Of a stretch of 60,484 nt of DNA, positions 8,757 to 18,339 are shown piece by piece. The DNA comes from an uncultured Prevotellaceae bacterium (lineage in GTDB: Bacteria > Bacteroidota > Bacteroidia > Bacteroidales > Bacteroidaceae): assembly GCA_946406585.1 (NCBI GenBank), contig CAMJLI010000001.1, forward strand, positions 1 to 60,484, read 5' to 3'. The translations under genes were made by a program, and so were the position numbers. A model generated the notes under the pieces. That model did no database searches, was not told the origin of the DNA, and was given only the letters and a program-made list of their open reading frames with translations. The number at the start of each line of letters is the position of its first letter. Positions within the stretch are counted from its first letter, which is position 1.

Positions 8757-9875
8757 ATGCCTGCTTTTGCCATTTATAGAAAACCTTATGAGAGTGAATG
8801 CCATTTGGCCATTCAAAAGGAAGGACAACCAGAGGAATTGCCTTCTGTATCGGCCCTAAGTGGAAAGAAAGGATTTGTCATGGCTCCTTTTGCCTTGGAC
8901 ATGCAACACCCTGTGTTGCTGTTGCATCCTGATTTTAGTATGACAGTCTTGCCGGATGATTTGTTGAGGCAGTATGGGAGTGGGGATGACAATTTCGTGA
9001 GAATGATTGATGAAATCCTTAATCAACCTCAACAGAAGGAGCCTGAAAAACATTGTACGCATTTCCATTATGCCGTGGACTTTGCCAATTTCCATTCACA
9101 TATCCTGGAGGGTGATTTCTCAAAGATTGTGTTGGCACGATGCTGCGTTGAGCAGAACAAGCACCATTTGAGTCCTTTGCATTTGTTTGCAAAGGCTTGC
9201 AAGATGTATCCTCGCTTGTTCGTGGCTTTGGTCTCGGCTTATAAATGTGGCACTTGGCTTATGGCAACTCCTGAAGTGCTTTTGGAAGGGGATGGCCGAC
9301 AATGGTCTACCATGTCTTTGGCAGGGACGATGCCCCTTAGTGGAGAGCAAATGGATTTCGACGAACCACCTTCACCTCATCGGCATGTGGAGCATGAGGG
9401 CATCAGGTGGAGTATAAAAAACATACAGGAACAGAGATTCGTATCAACATATATCACTGAGGCATTGGAGCAAGTGGCTTCTGACATTGAAGAAAAGGGG
9501 CCATACACCATGAGGGCCGGCAATTTGGTGCATTTGAGGAGTGACTTCCATTTCACCATTAGCAATAGGGACCAATTGGGCGAACTCATAAACATTCTTT
9601 ATCCTACTCCTGCGGTTTGTGGACTGCCAAAGGATATGGCAAGGGATTTCATCGTAAGCAACGAGTTCGCTCCAAGATGCTATTATAGCGGATTCTTGGG
9701 AAGTCTGAACCCAGATGCTGAAACTCATTTGTATGTCTCGCTAAGATGCATGCGTATTGACAAGGACACGTGCAGCTTGTATGCTGGCGGTGGCTTGTTG
9801 GCTGATAGCGACATGGAGACGGAATGGAGGGAGACAGAAATGAAAATGGATACCATGAGGAATTTGCTTGCATGA
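8757..9875 (+). CDS. menF: Isochorismate synthase (MenF-type)
   Basis: A 372-residue chorismate-binding enzyme converting chorismate to isochorismate, the first committed step to menaquinone. The chorismate-binding domain fills the C-terminal two-thirds: FSKIVLARCC (with the general-base lysine expected in this helix), STMSLAGTMPL, the EHEGIRWSI metal-site region, LYPTPAVCGLPKDMA and YYSGFLGSL. The N-terminal part is short, giving a protein smaller than E. coli MenF (about 430). Isochorismate rather than salicylate or anthranilate chemistry is inferred from the men genes that follow. Confidence 0.9.
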   Translation: MPAFAIYRKPYESECHLAIQKEGQPEELPSVSALSGKKGFVMAPFALDMQHPVLLLHPDFSMTVLPDDLLRQYGSGDDNFVRMIDEILNQPQQKEPEKHCTHFHYAVDFANFHSHILEGDFSKIVLARCCVEQNKHHLSPLHLFAKACKMYPRLFVALVSAYKCGTWLMATPEVLLEGDGRQWSTMSLAGTMPLSGEQMDFDEPPSPHRHVEHEGIRWSIKNIQEQRFVSTYITEALEQVASDIEEKGPYTMRAGNLVHLRSDFHFTISNRDQLGELINILYPTPAVCGLPKDMARDFIVSNEFAPRCYYSGFLGSLNPDAETHLYVSLRCMRIDKDTCSLYAGGGLLADSDMETEWRETEMKMDTMRNLLA

Positions 9876-9938
9876 TTGTCCTGACCTTCGACAAGATTGT
9901 TTAGATACCTTTTTGTATTAACCTTTAGAATATGCCAT

Positions 9939-11681
9939 ATGTTTTCCGACATTTCAAATGTCAACATTGTTACATCATTGTTGGTTGCTCATAATGTTCG
10001 GCATGTCGTGGTCTGCCCTGGTAGCCGGAATGCCCCATTGGTGCACAACTTTCATGTAAATGAAAATATCGAGTGCTATCCACTTACCGACGAGCGAAGT
10101 GCTGGCTTTTTTGCCCTTGGCATGTCACAAGCATTGGATGAACCGGTTGCAGTATGTGTCACCTCTGGCTCGGCGGTCTTGAACCTGGCTCCTGCCATTG
10201 CGGAAGCTGCTTATCAACATGTCATGATCGTGGTTGTTTCGGCTGACAGGCCTATGCAGTGGATTGGGCAGTTGGATGGACAGACTTTGCCTCAGACAGA
10301 TGTCTTTGGAGGATTGGTGAACAAGGCGGTTTCATTGCCGTCAGCAATAAGTAATGATGAGCAGAGATGGTTGTGCAACAGGCTTGTAAATGAAGCTTTG
10401 CTGGCTACTGCTTTCCCGAAACAAGGTCCGGTGCATATTAATGTACCCATCGAGGAACCTCTCTTCAGGTTTTCTGTGACGCATTTGCCAAATGAGAGGA
10501 TGATCAGACGTATGGTTGAATATGATGGCATTTGCATGTCCATGGTGGCAAGATGGCTTCTTGAGGCTTCGCGACCCATGGTCGTCATGGGGCAAATTGC
10601 AGGTGGCACACATGACTATTCTGATGCTTTGTGCAGGAAGGGCATCGACTTGATGGCCTCAATGGGGGTGGTGATTGCAGAGAAGTTGTGCCGCTTGCCC
10701 ATCCCATTGTCCTTGGTTGATGAGGCTTTGACGCTTATAGGTGATGATGATGGCTATGTGCCCGATGTGATTGTGTTCTTTGGTGGCAACTTGGTCAGCA
10801 AAAAGCTTAAGGCTTTTATGCGAAAGGCGGTTAAAGCCAAGATGGTTATGGTAAACATGGATGGTGATGTGAATGATGTGTCGATGCATGCTACCGATGT
10901 GGTTGTGGGCAAGCCCGCCAATATGTTTAGGGCTTTGGCTATGATGCATGAAACAAGGACTGACCATGAGAATGGAGAAGCTATTCTTGTTCCAGAGGAA
11001 GAGCAGCGAACTTTTCATGAAAGGTGGAAACAAGTACTCGACTTCGTGGAAAATTTTGCAGATGAATATGTTCCACAATTCTCACAGATGGCGGCAGTGA
11101 AGTATTTTGAGCAGCAGTTGGAGGATATGGAATATGACTTTCATGTGCATTATGCCAATAGCATGGCTATCAGGCTGGCCAACATATATGCAGGGCATTA
11201 CGTCATGTGCAATAGGGGAGTGAATGGGATTGAAGGGTCCCTGTCTACGGCGGCAGGATTCTCAGTAGCTGCTGATGGAATGACTTTTTGCGTTATTGGT
11301 GACTTGAGCTTTTTCTACGACCAAAATGCTTTGTGGAATGCCTGCTTGAACGGGAAATTTAGAATAGTGCTTCTCAATAATGGAGGAGGAGCCATATTCA
11401 AATTGCTGAATGGGCTGGAAGGTAGTGTGGCAAGGGATGAATTGGTGGCTGGAGCTCATAAAGTGGAGGCAAGAGGCATATGCGAGCAAAATGATGTGGG
11501 ATATATCAGGGCTACGAATATGAAGGAATTGGAAATCGGCATGGTGACACTCGTCACAGAACAAACCAGCCGCCCCATGCTCTTGGAAATTGTAACAGAT
11601 GCAGAGACGGATGCTTCTACAATAAAGAACTTTATAAATAAATTGAAGGAATTATGGCAAAAAGAGAATGGAAGAAAATAA
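9939..11681 (+). CDS. menD: 2-succinyl-5-enolpyruvyl-6-hydroxy-3-cyclohexene-1-carboxylate synthase (MenD)
   Basis: A 580-residue thiamine-diphosphate enzyme that joins isochorismate and 2-oxoglutarate. The family start is [18 protein letters not shown] at 9939; the open frame also runs upstream through a TTG, which I reject. The N-terminal domain shows [11 protein letters not shown] and the TPP-activating glutamate in [14 protein letters not shown]. The ThDP/Mg motif is at [17 protein letters not shown] and [10 protein letters not shown] near the C-terminus. Its last 28 bases overlap menB in another frame, which indicates translational coupling. Confidence 0.95.
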   Translation: MFSDISNVNIVTSLLVAHNVRHVVVCPGSRNAPLVHNFHVNENIECYPLTDERSAGFFALGMSQALDEPVAVCVTSGSAVLNLAPAIAEAAYQHVMIVVVSADRPMQWIGQLDGQTLPQTDVFGGLVNKAVSLPSAISNDEQRWLCNRLVNEALLATAFPKQGPVHINVPIEEPLFRFSVTHLPNERMIRRMVEYDGICMSMVARWLLEASRPMVVMGQIAGGTHDYSDALCRKGIDLMASMGVVIAEKLCRLPIPLSLVDEALTLIGDDDGYVPDVIVFFGGNLVSKKLKAFMRKAVKAKMVMVNMDGDVNDVSMHATDVVVGKPANMFRALAMMHETRTDHENGEAILVPEEEQRTFHERWKQVLDFVENFADEYVPQFSQMAAVKYFEQQLEDMEYDFHVHYANSMAIRLANIYAGHYVMCNRGVNGIEGSLSTAAGFSVAADGMTFCVIGDLSFFYDQNALWNACLNGKFRIVLLNNGGGAIFKLLNGLEGSVARDELVAGAHKVEARGICEQNDVGYIRATNMKELEIGMVTLVTEQTSRPMLLEIVTDAETDASTIKNFINKLKELWQKENGRK

Positions 11682-12475
11682 GGGATTTCAAGGATCTCTT
11701 GTTCGAGGAATATAATGGAATAGCAAAAATAACAATCAACCGGCCAAGATACCGCAATGCGTTTACTCCAAGGACTACGTTGGAACTGTCCCAGGCTTTT
11801 GCTTATTGCAGGGAGGCACAGGATATTTCTGTTGTGCTGCTCACGGGTGCTGGAGACAAGGCTTTCTGCTCGGGAGGAGACATGAATGTCAAGGGACGTG
11901 GTGGCTATGTGGACGAGGAAGGGGTGCCAAGGCTCAGCGTGCTTGATGTTCAAATGCAAATCAGACGATTGCCCAAACCTGTGATAGCCATGGTTAATGG
12001 ATATGCCATCGGTGGCGGTCATGTCTTGCATCTGGTGTGCGACCTCACCATAGCAAGTGATAATGCAATCTTTGGACAGACTGGACCTAAAGTCGGGTCT
12101 TTCGACGCTGGCTTCGGAGCTTCATATTTGGCCAGGATAGTAGGGCAGAAGAAGGCACGGGAAATTTGGTTCTTGTGTAGGCAATACACTGCCAAGGAGG
12201 CTGAGAGCATGGGTATGGTGAACAAGGTGGTGCCCCTGGAGAAATTGGAAGATGAATGTGTGGAGTGGGCTGAAACAATGATGGAACGTAGTCCGCTCGC
12301 CTTGAGAATGATAAAGGCCGGACTAAATGCCGAATTGGACGGACAGGCTGGCATTCAGCAACTGGCAGGGGATTGCACCATGTTGTACTATTTCCTCGAT
12401 GAGGCTCAAGAAGGAGGAAAGGCTTTTCTTGAAAAACGAAAGCCTGACTTCAAGAAATACCCCAAAATGCCATGA
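11654..12475 (+). CDS. menB: 1,4-dihydroxy-2-naphthoyl-CoA synthase (MenB)
   Basis: A 273-residue crotonase-fold enzyme that cyclises O-succinylbenzoyl-CoA. Oxyanion-hole and substrate motifs are clear: [36 protein letters not shown] and [21 protein letters not shown]. The Gly of GQTG is what I expect for the bicarbonate-dependent class of MenB, while the other class carries an acidic side chain there. The ATG at 11654 lies inside the menD 3' end but has a good GAAGGAATT just upstream, so the overlap is real. The C-terminal [16 protein letters not shown] is also family-typical. Confidence 0.96.
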   Translation: MAKREWKKIRDFKDLLFEEYNGIAKITINRPRYRNAFTPRTTLELSQAFAYCREAQDISVVLLTGAGDKAFCSGGDMNVKGRGGYVDEEGVPRLSVLDVQMQIRRLPKPVIAMVNGYAIGGGHVLHLVCDLTIASDNAIFGQTGPKVGSFDAGFGASYLARIVGQKKAREIWFLCRQYTAKEAESMGMVNKVVPLEKLEDECVEWAETMMERSPLALRMIKAGLNAELDGQAGIQQLAGDCTMLYYFLDEAQEGGKAFLEKRKPDFKKYPKMP

Positions 12476-12511
12476 CGTCTTTTTGTAGGTGTTCATAATT
12501 AATTGTGTCTT

Positions 12512-13546
12512 ATGAATAAATTGGAATTGACAGTTGCTGAGAGAGTCTTCCATTTCAAACAGCCGGCAGGAACTTCAAGGGGGGTATATCTCACAAGACG
12601 GTCTTGGATGGTGGAAGCCAGATGTCCTGACATGCCGCAAAGGGTGGGGATTGGCGAATGTGCTCCCTTGCCCATGTTGAGTTGTGATGACTTGGAAGAT
12701 TATGAGAGCATCCTGAAAAATATATGTAGGCATGTGGAGGAAGAGGGATGCCTGGATGACAATTTGCTCTTGCCATATCCTTCAATGCGGTTTGGAATAG
12801 AAATGGCTCTTATGAGATTGGAAGCTAGTGGTGATGTCATTTTCGACACTCCTTTTTCTAGGGGAGAGATGGGCATTCCTATCAATGGCCTTGTCTGGAT
12901 GGGAGCTTACGATGAGATGCTGAAGAGGATGGAAGAAAAGATTGGGGATGGATTCCATTGCGTCAAATTGAAAATAGGAGCAATTGATTTTGAGAGTGAA
13001 TTGAATTTGGTCAAGATAATACGTCGTCGCTTTGGTCCGGATGACATTGAATTGAGATTGGATGCCAATGGCGCTTTCAGTCCTTTGGCAGCCATGGGAC
13101 GACTTGAAAAACTTGCACATTTTGACATTCATTCCATTGAACAACCTATCAGACAGGGCCAGTGGAAGGAAATGGCAAGGATTTGCAAAGAATCGCCTAT
13201 TCCAATAGCCCTGGACGAGGAACTGATAGGGGTTAATTCCTTGGCTGAAAAAGAAGAGCTGTTGGATGCTGTCAAACCGGCATATGTTATATTGAAACCT
13301 TCTTTACATGGTGGGTTCAAGGGGGCTGAGGAGTGGATTGCCCTTGCACGACAAAGAGGGATAGGTTCTTGGATAACAAGTGCCTTGGAGAGCAATGTCG
13401 GCCTTTCTGCGATAGCTCAGTTTGCTGCTTACATTTATGGATGTCCCTTGAAAATGCCGCAAGGGCTGGGAACAGGACAATTGTTTGAGGACAACATCCA
13501 AATGCCTTTGGATGTTGTTGGTGACAAATTGTACTATCTGCATTAA
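12512..13546 (+). CDS. menC: o-Succinylbenzoate synthase (MenC)
   Basis: A 344-residue enolase-superfamily enzyme that dehydrates SHCHC to o-succinylbenzoate. Catalytic and metal residues appear in order: the KxK pair in CVKLKIG, metal ligand Asp in LRLDANGAF, Glu in SIEQPI, Asp in IALDEEL, and the second lysine in YVILKPSLHGG. I start at the ATG at 12512 (MNKLELTVAERVF); the TTG three codons earlier is unlikely. It lies 36 bases after menB and 11 bases before menE. Confidence 0.94.
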   Translation: MNKLELTVAERVFHFKQPAGTSRGVYLTRRSWMVEARCPDMPQRVGIGECAPLPMLSCDDLEDYESILKNICRHVEEEGCLDDNLLLPYPSMRFGIEMALMRLEASGDVIFDTPFSRGEMGIPINGLVWMGAYDEMLKRMEEKIGDGFHCVKLKIGAIDFESELNLVKIIRRRFGPDDIELRLDANGAFSPLAAMGRLEKLAHFDIHSIEQPIRQGQWKEMARICKESPIPIALDEELIGVNSLAEKEELLDAVKPAYVILKPSLHGGFKGAEEWIALARQRGIGSWITSALESNVGLSAIAQFAAYIYGCPLKMPQGLGTGQLFEDNIQMPLDVVGDKLYYLH

Positions 13547-13557
13547 TGTGAATTACT

Positions 13558-14523
13558 ATGACGTTGAAGGATTTTCTTGATTCGTGGAATGATGACTTGC
13601 CCACAATCAGGGTTTTTACTAGTGGCTCTACCGGAAAGCCCAAGCCTCTTCTTGTAGAGAAAAGGAGGATGGTGAATAGTGCGAGAATGACTTGTAGGTT
13701 CCTTGGCTTGCATGAAGGTGATACAGCCTTGTTGTGCATGCCACTCGACTATATAGCTGGCAAGATGATGGTGGTGAGGGCTGTAGTTGGCAACTTGCAC
13801 CTTTTGTCTGTTGCTCCTTCGGGGCATCCTCTGCAAGGCGTGTCAGTCCATCAGAAAATAGACCTTGGAGCCATGGTGCCATTGCAAGTATACAACTCTT
13901 TGATGGTTGGCTCGGAACGTGAAAAGTTGAAGTCTATTAGGCATCTCATAATTGGAGGAGGAGCATTGGATGAGAAGATTGAGGCTCAATTGAAGGCATT
14001 CCCAAACAATGTGTGGTGTTCTTATGGAATGACAGAGACGCTTTCGCACGTGGCAATGAGAAAAATCAATGGGCCAGATGCTTCTCCTTGGTATGAACCT
14101 TTGGAGAATGTACATGTTGGTCAAAATGAAAATGGGTGTTTGGTAGTTTCCGCCCCGGATCTATGTGATGGTGATGTCGTGACTCATGATGTGGTGGAGA
14201 TGAATCCTGACGGCAAGCGATTCATGGTGAAAGGGAGAATAGACAATGTAATAGATTGTGGAGGGGTAAAGATGTTGGCTGAAGAGGTGGAACAATTGCT
14301 GGCTCCTCATTTGGTAATGCCTTTTTATATTGCAAGGCAAAGTGATGAGAAATTTGGGGAAATACCTGTTTTGGTGATAGAAAAAGGTCAACCGAATATA
14401 GAAGAGATAATTAAGGGATGCTTGCCTAAATATTGGAGACCAAAGAGGATAGTGGTTGTGGATGATCTGCCTTTGACAGAAAATGGCAAGCCTCGAAGAA
14501 ATGTAATTCCAGAAGAAATGTAA
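13558..14523 (+). CDS. menE: o-Succinylbenzoate-CoA ligase, short form (MenE)
   Basis: A 321-residue AMP-forming acyl-CoA synthetase activating o-succinylbenzoate. Motifs: P-loop VFTSGSTGKPKP near the N-terminus, YGMTETLSHV, the hinge region GRIDNVIDCGGVKM, and the C-terminal catalytic-lysine region LPLTENGKPRR. It is well short of the 450-490 residues of E. coli or Bacillus MenE: the N-terminal subdomain before the P-loop is almost absent (about 20 residues rather than over 100). No frameshift is seen upstream and the gene starts right after menC, so the short form looks native. It is the last gene of the operon, before a strong terminator. Confidence 0.88.
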   Translation: MTLKDFLDSWNDDLPTIRVFTSGSTGKPKPLLVEKRRMVNSARMTCRFLGLHEGDTALLCMPLDYIAGKMMVVRAVVGNLHLLSVAPSGHPLQGVSVHQKIDLGAMVPLQVYNSLMVGSEREKLKSIRHLIIGGGALDEKIEAQLKAFPNNVWCSYGMTETLSHVAMRKINGPDASPWYEPLENVHVGQNENGCLVVSAPDLCDGDVVTHDVVEMNPDGKRFMVKGRIDNVIDCGGVKMLAEEVEQLLAPHLVMPFYIARQSDEKFGEIPVLVIEKGQPNIEEIIKGCLPKYWRPKRIVVVDDLPLTENGKPRRNVIPEEM

Positions 14524-14532
14524 TTCCATAAA

Positions 14533-14565
14533 GAAAGACGGCTGGCAATTTGCCAGCCGTCTTTC
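14533..14565 (+). terminator. Terminator of the men operon
   Basis: A perfect 16-bp stem (GAAAGACGGCTGGCAA and its complement) around a one-base centre, starting 10 bases after the menE stop. It also serves as the end of the converging small gene on the minus strand. Confidence 0.85.
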
Positions 14566-14582
14566 GAAGAAAGAATAGATTC

Positions 14583-14762
14583 TTATTCTTCAGTCTCTTC
14601 GTCCTCTCCCCATACACTCTTGCTAGTTGGGAATTTGTCATAATTCGACTCCCAGCCTCCTTCATTTGCAAGTGGTTCTGAAATGACTGGCGGCTCAAGC
14701 AATGGGTCTTTGACGTTAATGTCCACAAATCTTGACTCAGGATTCTGATAATTTTTTTTCAT
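14583..14762 (-). CDS. Small MKKxYxNP-type protein A (59 residues)
   Basis: A 59-codon frame, too short for most gene callers. It starts MKKNYQNPESRFVDINV and ends in an acidic tail after KFPTSKSVWGEDEE. It has no signal peptide or membrane segment. It is probably real for three reasons. It has its own well-formed promoter (14869-14899) and the men terminator at its 3' end. A second gene of the same plan (18144-18320) is nearby: same MKKxYxNP start, a GG pair mid-protein and a Lys-x-x-Trp near the end. Both follow large secreted-protein genes on the same strand. I do not know its function; a secretion-associated partner or a peptide precursor are the ideas worth testing. Confidence 0.65.
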   Translation of the reverse strand: MKKNYQNPESRFVDINVKDPLLEPPVISEPLANEGGWESNYDKFPTSKSVWGEDEETEE

Positions 14763-14868
14763 GATGTTGTGTTGTATTTATTATTGTTTATATTCTATTT
14801 AATATGAAGTCTTGATATTTCCGTATTTCCAATTTGAAGGGAATCTCTCGGTTTGTTCAATAACGATG

Positions 14869-14899
14869 CAAATTTATAAAAAAATATGTTTGCCGCAAA
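14869..14899 (-). promoter_or_regulatory. Promoter for small protein A
   Basis: On the minus strand TTTG, a 19-base spacer and TAAATTTG match the Bacteroidetes -33/-7 consensus closely. Transcription would begin near 14862, giving a leader of about 100 nt. Apart from this promoter the 200-base gap 14763-14962 shows nothing else. Confidence 0.7.
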
Positions 14900-14962
14900 G
14901 AATTTCTTGCTATTTTTCCAATTTTTTTCTTTTTTTATTTGTTTTTGTTTCTCCTTGTGAAT

Positions 14963-16795
14963 TTATTGATGTGCCAGTATATAGTTTACAACCCACATCA
15001 TGTCAATAACATTGATCTTATTGTCGAAGTCAGTGTCACCATTGGTGAAATTGAACACTTCTTGCGGGATTTCGAGTATGTAGTTGGCGATGGCTAGCAC
15101 ATCGATGATGTTTACAAAGCCGTCTTCATTCACGTCTCCCAATAGAGGCTCTATGTCATTTTTTGTGAATTTTATCTCATTCTTAGGCCTCCTTACCTTG
15201 GATACGTCAAGATAGCAAGTGTTGTTGGCTATGTAGGTGAGAGTCACATAGTTGTGGGCATCATCCTTGATGTTTTCGTTGGTGAAGGCTGCTTTGTCAT
15301 TGCTCAATACACGCATGGTTTGTGGGTCGAACAATGTGCGGTAGTTGCTCTCATCATCTGATCCGTCCTTAAAGTATATTTCACCTTTTAGCAGGTTGGT
15401 GCCTGTTAATTCAGCGGGGTCGGTGACCAAAGGCAGCAGACGGTTGTTCTTGACCTCTGTGCTGTTGCATTCAAGAATGACAGGGGTCTTGGCAGGCACA
15501 ATGCCATCTTGCACTTCCACCAAGTGGGCATTGCCATCAGAACGAATCTTGTCTACGGTATAGGCTTTCACTCCATCAAGACAACGATACGGGAAGGCGG
15601 TGTACATTGTAGTGTAGTATTTGCCATCTTGTGTTGTTTGTGGTGACGGCAATGCTCCAAAATAATACTTGTCCAGGTTTTCCTCGTTAAGTACATGGAA
15701 TCGCCATCTGTATGTCACTTCGTCGTTGGGCCTGTTGTAGATGTTGGGATAGCGTATCGGGCCTATCAGCTCCATGTCACCTTTTGTGGTTTTGTCGGCA
15801 TTGTCTTTTAGGTAACCGGTAAATCCCTGGGCACGACCATAAACGAAGTAGTCAAGAGTGTCATATTTTTCAATGTTGAAACTCAGATTGATAGCTTCGT
15901 ATGTGGATGTGCCTTGTCCTTCGATGTTTACTCCATTGAAACCACCAGTTCCTGTTGGGGTGCCTTTTATCTTGAGCACCAAAGCAGGTGTGGAATGTGC
16001 TTTTTTGTGTGATCCATCTATGAGCACCATGGTGTTGTAGAAATTCCGTTGCTCTTCGGTGATGCTGTCTTTGACATTTCCCGTAACACCAAGATATTTG
16101 TGCTGGTACATGTTCTCAAGATAAACGTACAATCCGTCTGTTTCTATATTGTTGGATTCAAAAACAGCTGTGTAGTGGCCTTTGTTCGACGAGGTCACCA
16201 CTGTGGTGTACGGATTGTCTGGTATGAGTGTAGGCGAGTCTTCATGCCGCCATCCAATAAATCGCCCATATAGGTGGTCTGGGTGGGCTGTCAGGGTTAC
16301 ACTATCTCCTATCTTGTTGGTTGGGTTGCTGCTCTCAACAGTGCCATACATGTCGTTAGACGAAGTACAGTATATTTCCCCCAAGGGTGCAAAATAGGCT
16401 TTGTAATTAGTAATACTTGGCTTTGTCTCGTCTGTTGACAATACTGTTACCAGGTCTGTGGTGTTTGCTGCATGGCTGATTATGGTTTCTGAGCCATTTT
16501 TATCAACTTTTGTCCAATGCATGAATTGGTAGCCAACCTCGGGTTGGGCAAACAGATATGCGGTCACTGAGACAGCTTCTACTTGAACTTTCAGTGATTC
16601 GCTATATTTGTAGGTCGTGTATTCCTTGTTTAGCTTGTTGGTCTCAAGACTGTCTTTGTTGCTAACGTATACTTTGCCTTGGCCTGTTGGAGTGGCTTCA
16701 GCATGAAATTTGTAATAGAATGTTGGACCCATTGCGTAACTGCTTATAATTGACAGAAAACACAAAGAAAATAGGGTGATTAGTTTTGCTTTCAT
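14963..16795 (-). CDS. Large secreted protein with dockerin-type repeats
   Basis: A 610-residue exported protein. Residues 1-21 are a signal peptide (MKAKLITLFSLCFLSIISSYA). Residues of about 25-215 contain two or three beta-rich units ending in phrases such as GYQFMHWTKVD, ITNYKAYFAP, GRFIGWRHED and GHYTAVFES, the look of divergent InlB-type B repeats. A central domain follows with DGKYYTTMYTAFPYR (about 388) and GIVPAKTPVILEC (about 430), shared with the secreted protein at 18340-20046. Residues of about 549-608 are a dockerin type I pair: GDVNEDGFVNIIDVLAIANYIL and GDTDFDNKINVIDMMWVVNYIL, each with the Asp/Asn calcium-loop pattern. There is no T9SS tail. Function is unknown; adhesion or glycan-related surface roles are guesses. 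Confidence 0.8.
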   Translation of the reverse strand: MKAKLITLFSLCFLSIISSYAMGPTFYYKFHAEATPTGQGKVYVSNKDSLETNKLNKEYTTYKYSESLKVQVEAVSVTAYLFAQPEVGYQFMHWTKVDKNGSETIISHAANTTDLVTVLSTDETKPSITNYKAYFAPLGEIYCTSSNDMYGTVESSNPTNKIGDSVTLTAHPDHLYGRFIGWRHEDSPTLIPDNPYTTVVTSSNKGHYTAVFESNNIETDGLYVYLENMYQHKYLGVTGNVKDSITEEQRNFYNTMVLIDGSHKKAHSTPALVLKIKGTPTGTGGFNGVNIEGQGTSTYEAINLSFNIEKYDTLDYFVYGRAQGFTGYLKDNADKTTKGDMELIGPIRYPNIYNRPNDEVTYRWRFHVLNEENLDKYYFGALPSPQTTQDGKYYTTMYTAFPYRCLDGVKAYTVDKIRSDGNAHLVEVQDGIVPAKTPVILECNSTEVKNNRLLPLVTDPAELTGTNLLKGEIYFKDGSDDESNYRTLFDPQTMRVLSNDKAAFTNENIKDDAHNYVTLTYIANNTCYLDVSKVRRPKNEIKFTKNDIEPLLGDVNEDGFVNIIDVLAIANYILEIPQEVFNFTNGDTDFDNKINVIDMMWVVNYILAHQ

Positions 16796-16838
16796 CTTTT
16801 TCTTGAACTTTTATTTTGGATATTCCCACAATACGTTG

Positions 16839-16846
16839 CAAAGTTA
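16839..16846 (-). promoter_or_regulatory. -7 element (TAACTTTG) for the dockerin protein
   Basis: Minus-strand TAACTTTG lies 44-51 bases upstream of the start at 16795. The -33 position is poor and falls near the end of the DUF4105-like gene. Confidence 0.4.
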
Positions 16847-16863
16847 TACATTTTTTTTCATTA

Positions 16864-18057
16864 TCATGCTTTGCATCCAACTTTTTTTATTTTGACATAA
16901 TGGCTTATGGTGCGGATGAGGAATGATGTAGCTATCAATTGATGAGGTATGTCGAGTTGTGAGAGACATGGGGTGGCCATAAGAAATGCCAGGAGGATTA
17001 TGGTGTATGCAAGATACACAAGTTTCATTGACTTGCTCTTGTGGAAAAGCAGCCATATTATTAAAGGAATGGGATTGAAAGGTATAAGATACCAATTCCA
17101 ATGCATGCCGAAAAGATTGGCGGATATCGACATGTAAAGTAGGATGATGCCAAAGATGGTTTGCCCTGATAGTAATAATGCATCGATGATTTTTGCAGGT
17201 GCTGACAGATTGCATTTCCATTCTAATAAAGTGACAATCATCACCAAGATTAGCAAAATTGAGAAAAAGACTGTTGGGGACAACCATGACGGTTCGGGCA
17301 TTATTGTTGCTTCATTGTGGGTTGTCACTTCTCCTGTGAAAGCTGGTCTGCTTGCCCCGTTCTCGTCTACGAATCGTGTCTTGTCCAACACGTCGACCAA
17401 CATTTTGGGAGACAATTTGTATTCTATGTCAAAGTGCTTGTCGCTGGATGCACCGAATATGCTCATGAATATGAATTCACCCCATGGGGTGTCTTGTGTG
17501 TTGTAGCGGATGATGTCTCCATTGTCGTGGCTTAATATTTCCGGCAGCTGGCCAAAGTCCATTTGTTCCTCAATCAGTGAATTCTTAACCATCAAGTAGC
17601 ACATCATTACACAGTTGGTGTTGAGGAGGTTGAATGTGAGGTGAGGGGGTTTCACCATCTCTTCATCCAAATTCTTCCATAATAGTTGCTTTTCTGAGTG
17701 AGTGAGGTTTAATACATGTTCTGTTACTCCACGACCTTCAGATATGTATGAATCCAAGTATTCTTTTGTTGGAACGGCAACCACGGCTGCTTTGCCCTTG
17801 CCTGATAGGAACTCATAATAATCCATGGCTCCCGTACCCATTTCCAAGGAGAAGCAATAGTCCAAGTCTTCGCTAGGATATTGCATCCTTATGGCACAAT
17901 GCCCGAAAGAGGAATATAGGACATCTGTTGGGGTGCTAAGTAATATGCTTGCCACGATGGCTCGTGTGCTATCTGCAATCTGGCCATCCTTTTTAGTGCC
18001 AAATGCAAATGTTGTGGAGGCTATGAACCATAGGATTATAAAGAGTCTTTTCGCCAT
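16864..18057 (-). CDS. DUF4105 / Lnb-N-type periplasmic domain protein with membrane segments
   Basis: A 397-residue protein. A signal peptide (residues 1-20) precedes a periplasmic domain with the DUF4105 hallmarks: SSFGHCAIRMQYP (about 49-61) and FNLLNTNCVMMCY, whose His and Cys could be an active pair. The name comes from the N-terminal domain of a lacto-N-biosidase accessory protein; its chemistry is not settled. From about residue 258 there are four or five hydrophobic segments (SPTVFFSILLILVMIVTLLEW, LLLSGQTIFGIILLYMSISA, PFNPIPLIIWLLF, VYLAYTIILLAFLMATP), so the C-terminal half is embedded in the inner membrane. It lies between two secreted-protein/small-protein pairs but is separated from the upstream pair by a terminator. 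Confidence 0.75.
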   Translation of the reverse strand: MAKRLFIILWFIASTTFAFGTKKDGQIADSTRAIVASILLSTPTDVLYSSFGHCAIRMQYPSEDLDYCFSLEMGTGAMDYYEFLSGKGKAAVVAVPTKEYLDSYISEGRGVTEHVLNLTHSEKQLLWKNLDEEMVKPPHLTFNLLNTNCVMMCYLMVKNSLIEEQMDFGQLPEILSHDNGDIIRYNTQDTPWGEFIFMSIFGASSDKHFDIEYKLSPKMLVDVLDKTRFVDENGASRPAFTGEVTTHNEATIMPEPSWLSPTVFFSILLILVMIVTLLEWKCNLSAPAKIIDALLLSGQTIFGIILLYMSISANLFGMHWNWYLIPFNPIPLIIWLLFHKSKSMKLVYLAYTIILLAFLMATPCLSQLDIPHQLIATSFLIRTISHYVKIKKVGCKA

Positions 18058-18087
18058 GTCTGTATTTGTTTGTTGTTCTAAAATCCA

Positions 18088-18120
18088 AAAGAAGGTGGTG
18101 AATTGCTCACCACCTTCTTT
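18088..18120 (-). terminator. Terminator after small protein B
   Basis: A perfect 14-bp stem (AAAGAAGGTGGTGA and its complement) with a 5-base loop lies 24 bases after the small gene's stop. It separates that transcript from the DUF4105-like gene, though read-through is possible. Confidence 0.75.
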
Positions 18121-18143
18121 CTAATATTGGATTGGTCTTTTTA

Positions 18144-18320
18144 TTAGTCCCAAGTTCCCTTGTTGCTGAACATGTCGTCTACGGCATCCTCATATTGGTT
18201 GTCACCTTGTACGCCCCCAACAGGGATATAAGAGGTGTTGCCAAATAATTCGTTAAGCACATTGTGCTTCAGGCTCAAGGTCATGACCTTGCAAGCGGGG
18301 TTGATATATTGCTTCTTCAT
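18144..18320 (-). CDS. Small MKKxYxNP-type protein B (58 residues)
   Basis: A 58-codon frame that starts MKKQYINPACKVMTLSLK and ends DMFSNKGTWD. It begins 19 bases after the stop of the T9SS-tailed secreted protein (18340-20046) and ends just before a strong terminator, so the two form a closed two-gene transcript. It shares its plan with small protein A: the MKKxYxNP start, a GG pair in the middle, acidic residues, and a Trp three residues after a Lys near the C-terminus. It has no signal peptide or membrane helix. Position and the second copy argue for a real gene; the function is unknown. Confidence 0.72.
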   Translation of the reverse strand: MKKQYINPACKVMTLSLKHNVLNELFGNTSYIPVGGVQGDNQYEDAVDDMFSNKGTWD

Positions 18321-18339
18321 AATTCAAACGTGATTTTTA

